A stretch of 64,000 bases of DNA from Stromatinia cepivora (taxonomy: Eukaryota > Ascomycota > Leotiomycetes > Helotiales > Sclerotiniaceae): positions 124,001 through 188,000 of the forward strand of contig RCTD01000037.1 of assembly GCA_014898415.1 (NCBI GenBank), given 5' to 3'. Shown here one piece after another: positions 61,602 to 64,000 of this stretch. Below the pieces are notes generated by a model, which saw only the letters and a program-made list of their open reading frames with translations, did not search any database and was not told the origin of the DNA. The stretch's first letter is position 1. The number at the start of each line of letters is the position of its first letter. Both the position numbers and the translations under genes were made by a program.

Positions 61602-64000
61602 CTCCTTCATTAAGAATATTCTATTCAATCCTCCTAAACTACTAATCCTAACATTTTCTTGAATCTTTTGAAAACAATCCTTGTACAAAACTTCATTATT
61701 CTATCGACAATTATATCGTATATATTGATATAATTAATGACGATTTTCTCCTTTTTTATTAAATCTTTAATAAAATAATAATTGATATCTATATATTTGA
61801 ATCGTTTATATAAATATAAATTCTTGATTAAAACTAAAGCACTTTGATTATTATCAAATATTTGAACTATATCTCCGTTTTTTCCAATATAACTTGATCT
61901 GAATAGATTTTTAAGTATTTATATAATCTATCTCCTTTGTTTAATGAATATTATTATCGTAATATATTCTGATTCTGTATTAGAGATAGCTATAAATACT
62001 TGTTTTTTGTTAGTCTACAATATAAAATCTTTGTAGAATATTACAACTCCCTTTGAAATACTTTTCCAATTATATTTATTATTAATCCAATCTACATTTG
62101 TATATACCTTTATTGTATTATCAGGTATATTATATTCTTTGCAGATATCAGATTATACTCCCTTTAACCCGAATTATAACTTCTGTTTGATTATTGATCA
62201 TAAATATCATATCAGATTCTTCAAAGCTATAATATGATATTTTGCTGGTTTTGCTATAAATTATAAAAGTCTTCCAATTGAAAATACTATATCTAATCGG
62301 GTATATACTATTGGATAAATCATATTTCCTATTCGTTGTTAATATTCGTTTATATCTACTAGTTCATTGTTATCGGTTGCTGGCCGGAAATAGGTATAAT
62401 CCATTATTAGCAATTTCTTAGTTTGATATTATCTATATATAATATTGTATTTAATTAGTATAATATCGAGATATTCTTTTTGATTTATAATTAATATATA
62501 TACTTTTTTATCGCAAATAATTCTAATATTTAGGATTTTACTAATCTCCTTTAGATTCTTGGTGTTAAAACAAGCCGATAGCTTTTCATTGAACCAAATG
62601 ATTTATAATGATATATACAATGCAATAACGATATTGTCGATATATATTAATAATATTATATTATAATCTTTAAATATATACAGATATAGGTCCGCCAAAT
62701 TTTATACAAAACCTATACTTAAAAGCTTTTTCTTCAATAGTAAACTTCAATCTCTTCCAATTTGCTTTAATCTATATAAACTTTATAGAGCTTATAATAT
62801 ATATCCCTTTTTGATTTTGATACCTTGAGATAATTCAAGATAGATTTCTTCCTTCAAATACAATTCAATAAAAGCGTTTTTGATATCGAAATATAAACAT
62901 TCCAAATTTTTCTTTATAATGATAATTAGAAATAATCTAAATATATCTAACTTTATTATTGATATAAATGTTTCATTATAATTCTTTTCTAATATCTAAT
63001 TGAACTTTCGAATCATTAATTTTGTCTTGAATTGTTCTATCTTATTATCCTTAATCTTAATTATAAATATTTATTTTATTAAAATCAAATTACTTTCTTT
63101 AAAGAATATATATTCTTTTCAAATATCATTTTGAATCAAAAATATGATTTCCTTTTAGATAATTTCCTTTTATTTTTCAGAATATTCTTGATCCGATATT
63201 GCTTCTTTATAAATTCTTAGTATTTTGATTCCCAGAATTTCTTCGGCCGGATATACTATACCTTCTATATTGTTTATATCTATCAACGAAATTGTGAAAT
63301 CTGAAACAATCTTATCTTTGATATAAAGGTTTATTTTGTAAATAATTGGAATTATAATTATAATATATTCTATATTTTCTTGAATTTTGATCTATATAAA
63401 TATTATAATCAATACCCTTATAATCTTATTTTCCTGTTCTTCTTCAAAATCTTATTCTATATCTTTTTTCCGTTTTCGTATTAGATATCTTGAGGATTTG
63501 TCTTCAAGATCTATTTTATCTTTTTACTCAATCTCAAATAATTATAGATTTACTTTGCTTTTTGATCTTATTGAAATAAATTTATCAATAAAATTTAAAA
63601 CAATTTTAAATTTTGCTTCTAATATAGATTTAGGATTTATAAAAATTGATTTTTAAACTGGATTTTTTGAAATGATGGATTCGATAATTGAAGTATTTTT
63701 GGAAGAAGATTCTTGATTTGTTTTCTGGATATTGTTATCTTCATTTTCATTGTATATTAGTATCAATATATCTAATTTATCTGATTTCAATTCGATAATT
63801 GGGGTACTTAATATAATCATTGAACTTGGTATAATATCTGTTGAAAAAAACGTTTGGAATGAAGGTAATATAGGTATTGCATTTAGTATTGAGGATAAAG
63901 AAAATATCTTATTTATTGCCGATCTATTATAAGGTTTTCGATCTAATTCTATATTCTTTGTTCTTTATAGGCTTGATTTATAATTTCTTAATTTAAAATC
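61436..64000 (-). mobile_element. Second Ty1/copia copy in inverted orientation, truncated by the window end
   Basis: The 3' LTR on the minus strand occupies 61436-61601 (166 bp). Beyond it, reading leftward on the element, come the same RNase H and reverse transcriptase regions as in the first copy. The window end at 64000 corresponds to about 57163 of that copy. All coding segments are broken by stops and AT-rich, as in the first copy. It inserted into the relic that starts at 59903; the base before it would be the target duplication (GATTA at 61431-61435), whose partner lies outside the window. Confidence 0.92.

Overview
The window is fungal nuclear DNA from a filamentous ascomycete. The evidence is short introns (mostly 47-66 nt) with GTRNGT donors and CTAAC-like branch points, Ascomycota gene families, and an AT-rich stretch at the right whose transposons carry the C-to-T/G-to-A decay typical of repeat-induced point mutation (RIP). 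The protein set and gene style suggest a leotiomycete, probably Botrytis/Sclerotinia-like. That placement is inference; no marker gene here settles it.

Left part (1-20 kb) is gene-bearing: an F-BAR/SH3 cytokinesis scaffold (minus), divergently arranged with NOT1, the 2,194-residue scaffold of the CCR4-NOT deadenylase complex; weak small ORFs and a 363-bp solo LTR at 14.2-14.5 kb; then a divergent pair, an IMPACT/UPF0029-domain protein (minus) and seipin (plus). The middle (20-31 kb) is mostly non-coding. It holds a decayed multi-membrane-span protein gene (24.8-25.7 kb) and, just after it, a cluster of at least eight copies of a 16-bp word, CAGAYATGCAACAAAA (26.0-28.1 kb), that no gene explains.

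31-45 kb holds a DUF3824 RS-rich protein, a 2-kb stretch with strong strand asymmetry and two G-quadruplex motifs, a probable orphan spliced small gene, a GFA-type zinc protein (minus) facing COX19 (plus), and NPR3, a subunit of the SEACIT/GATOR1 brake on TORC1. At 47.6-49.1 kb is a probably damaged gene with a signal peptide and an actin/Hsp70-like beginning. 49-53.4 kb shows nothing convincing.

53.4-64 kb is AT-rich transposon territory: a complete but inactivated Ty1/copia element (54,250-59,700) with LTRs, a half-tRNA-type primer site and a perfect 5-bp target duplication; a relic of a second LTR family (from 59,903) related to the solo LTR at 14.2 kb; and a second copia copy in opposite orientation (61,436 to the window end) inserted into that relic. 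The two copia copies form inverted arms of about 2.5 kb.

Most intact genes are housekeeping: mRNA decay (NOT1), lipid droplets (seipin), respiratory-chain assembly (COX19), nutrient signalling (NPR3) and septation (F-BAR). They do not form a pathway cluster.
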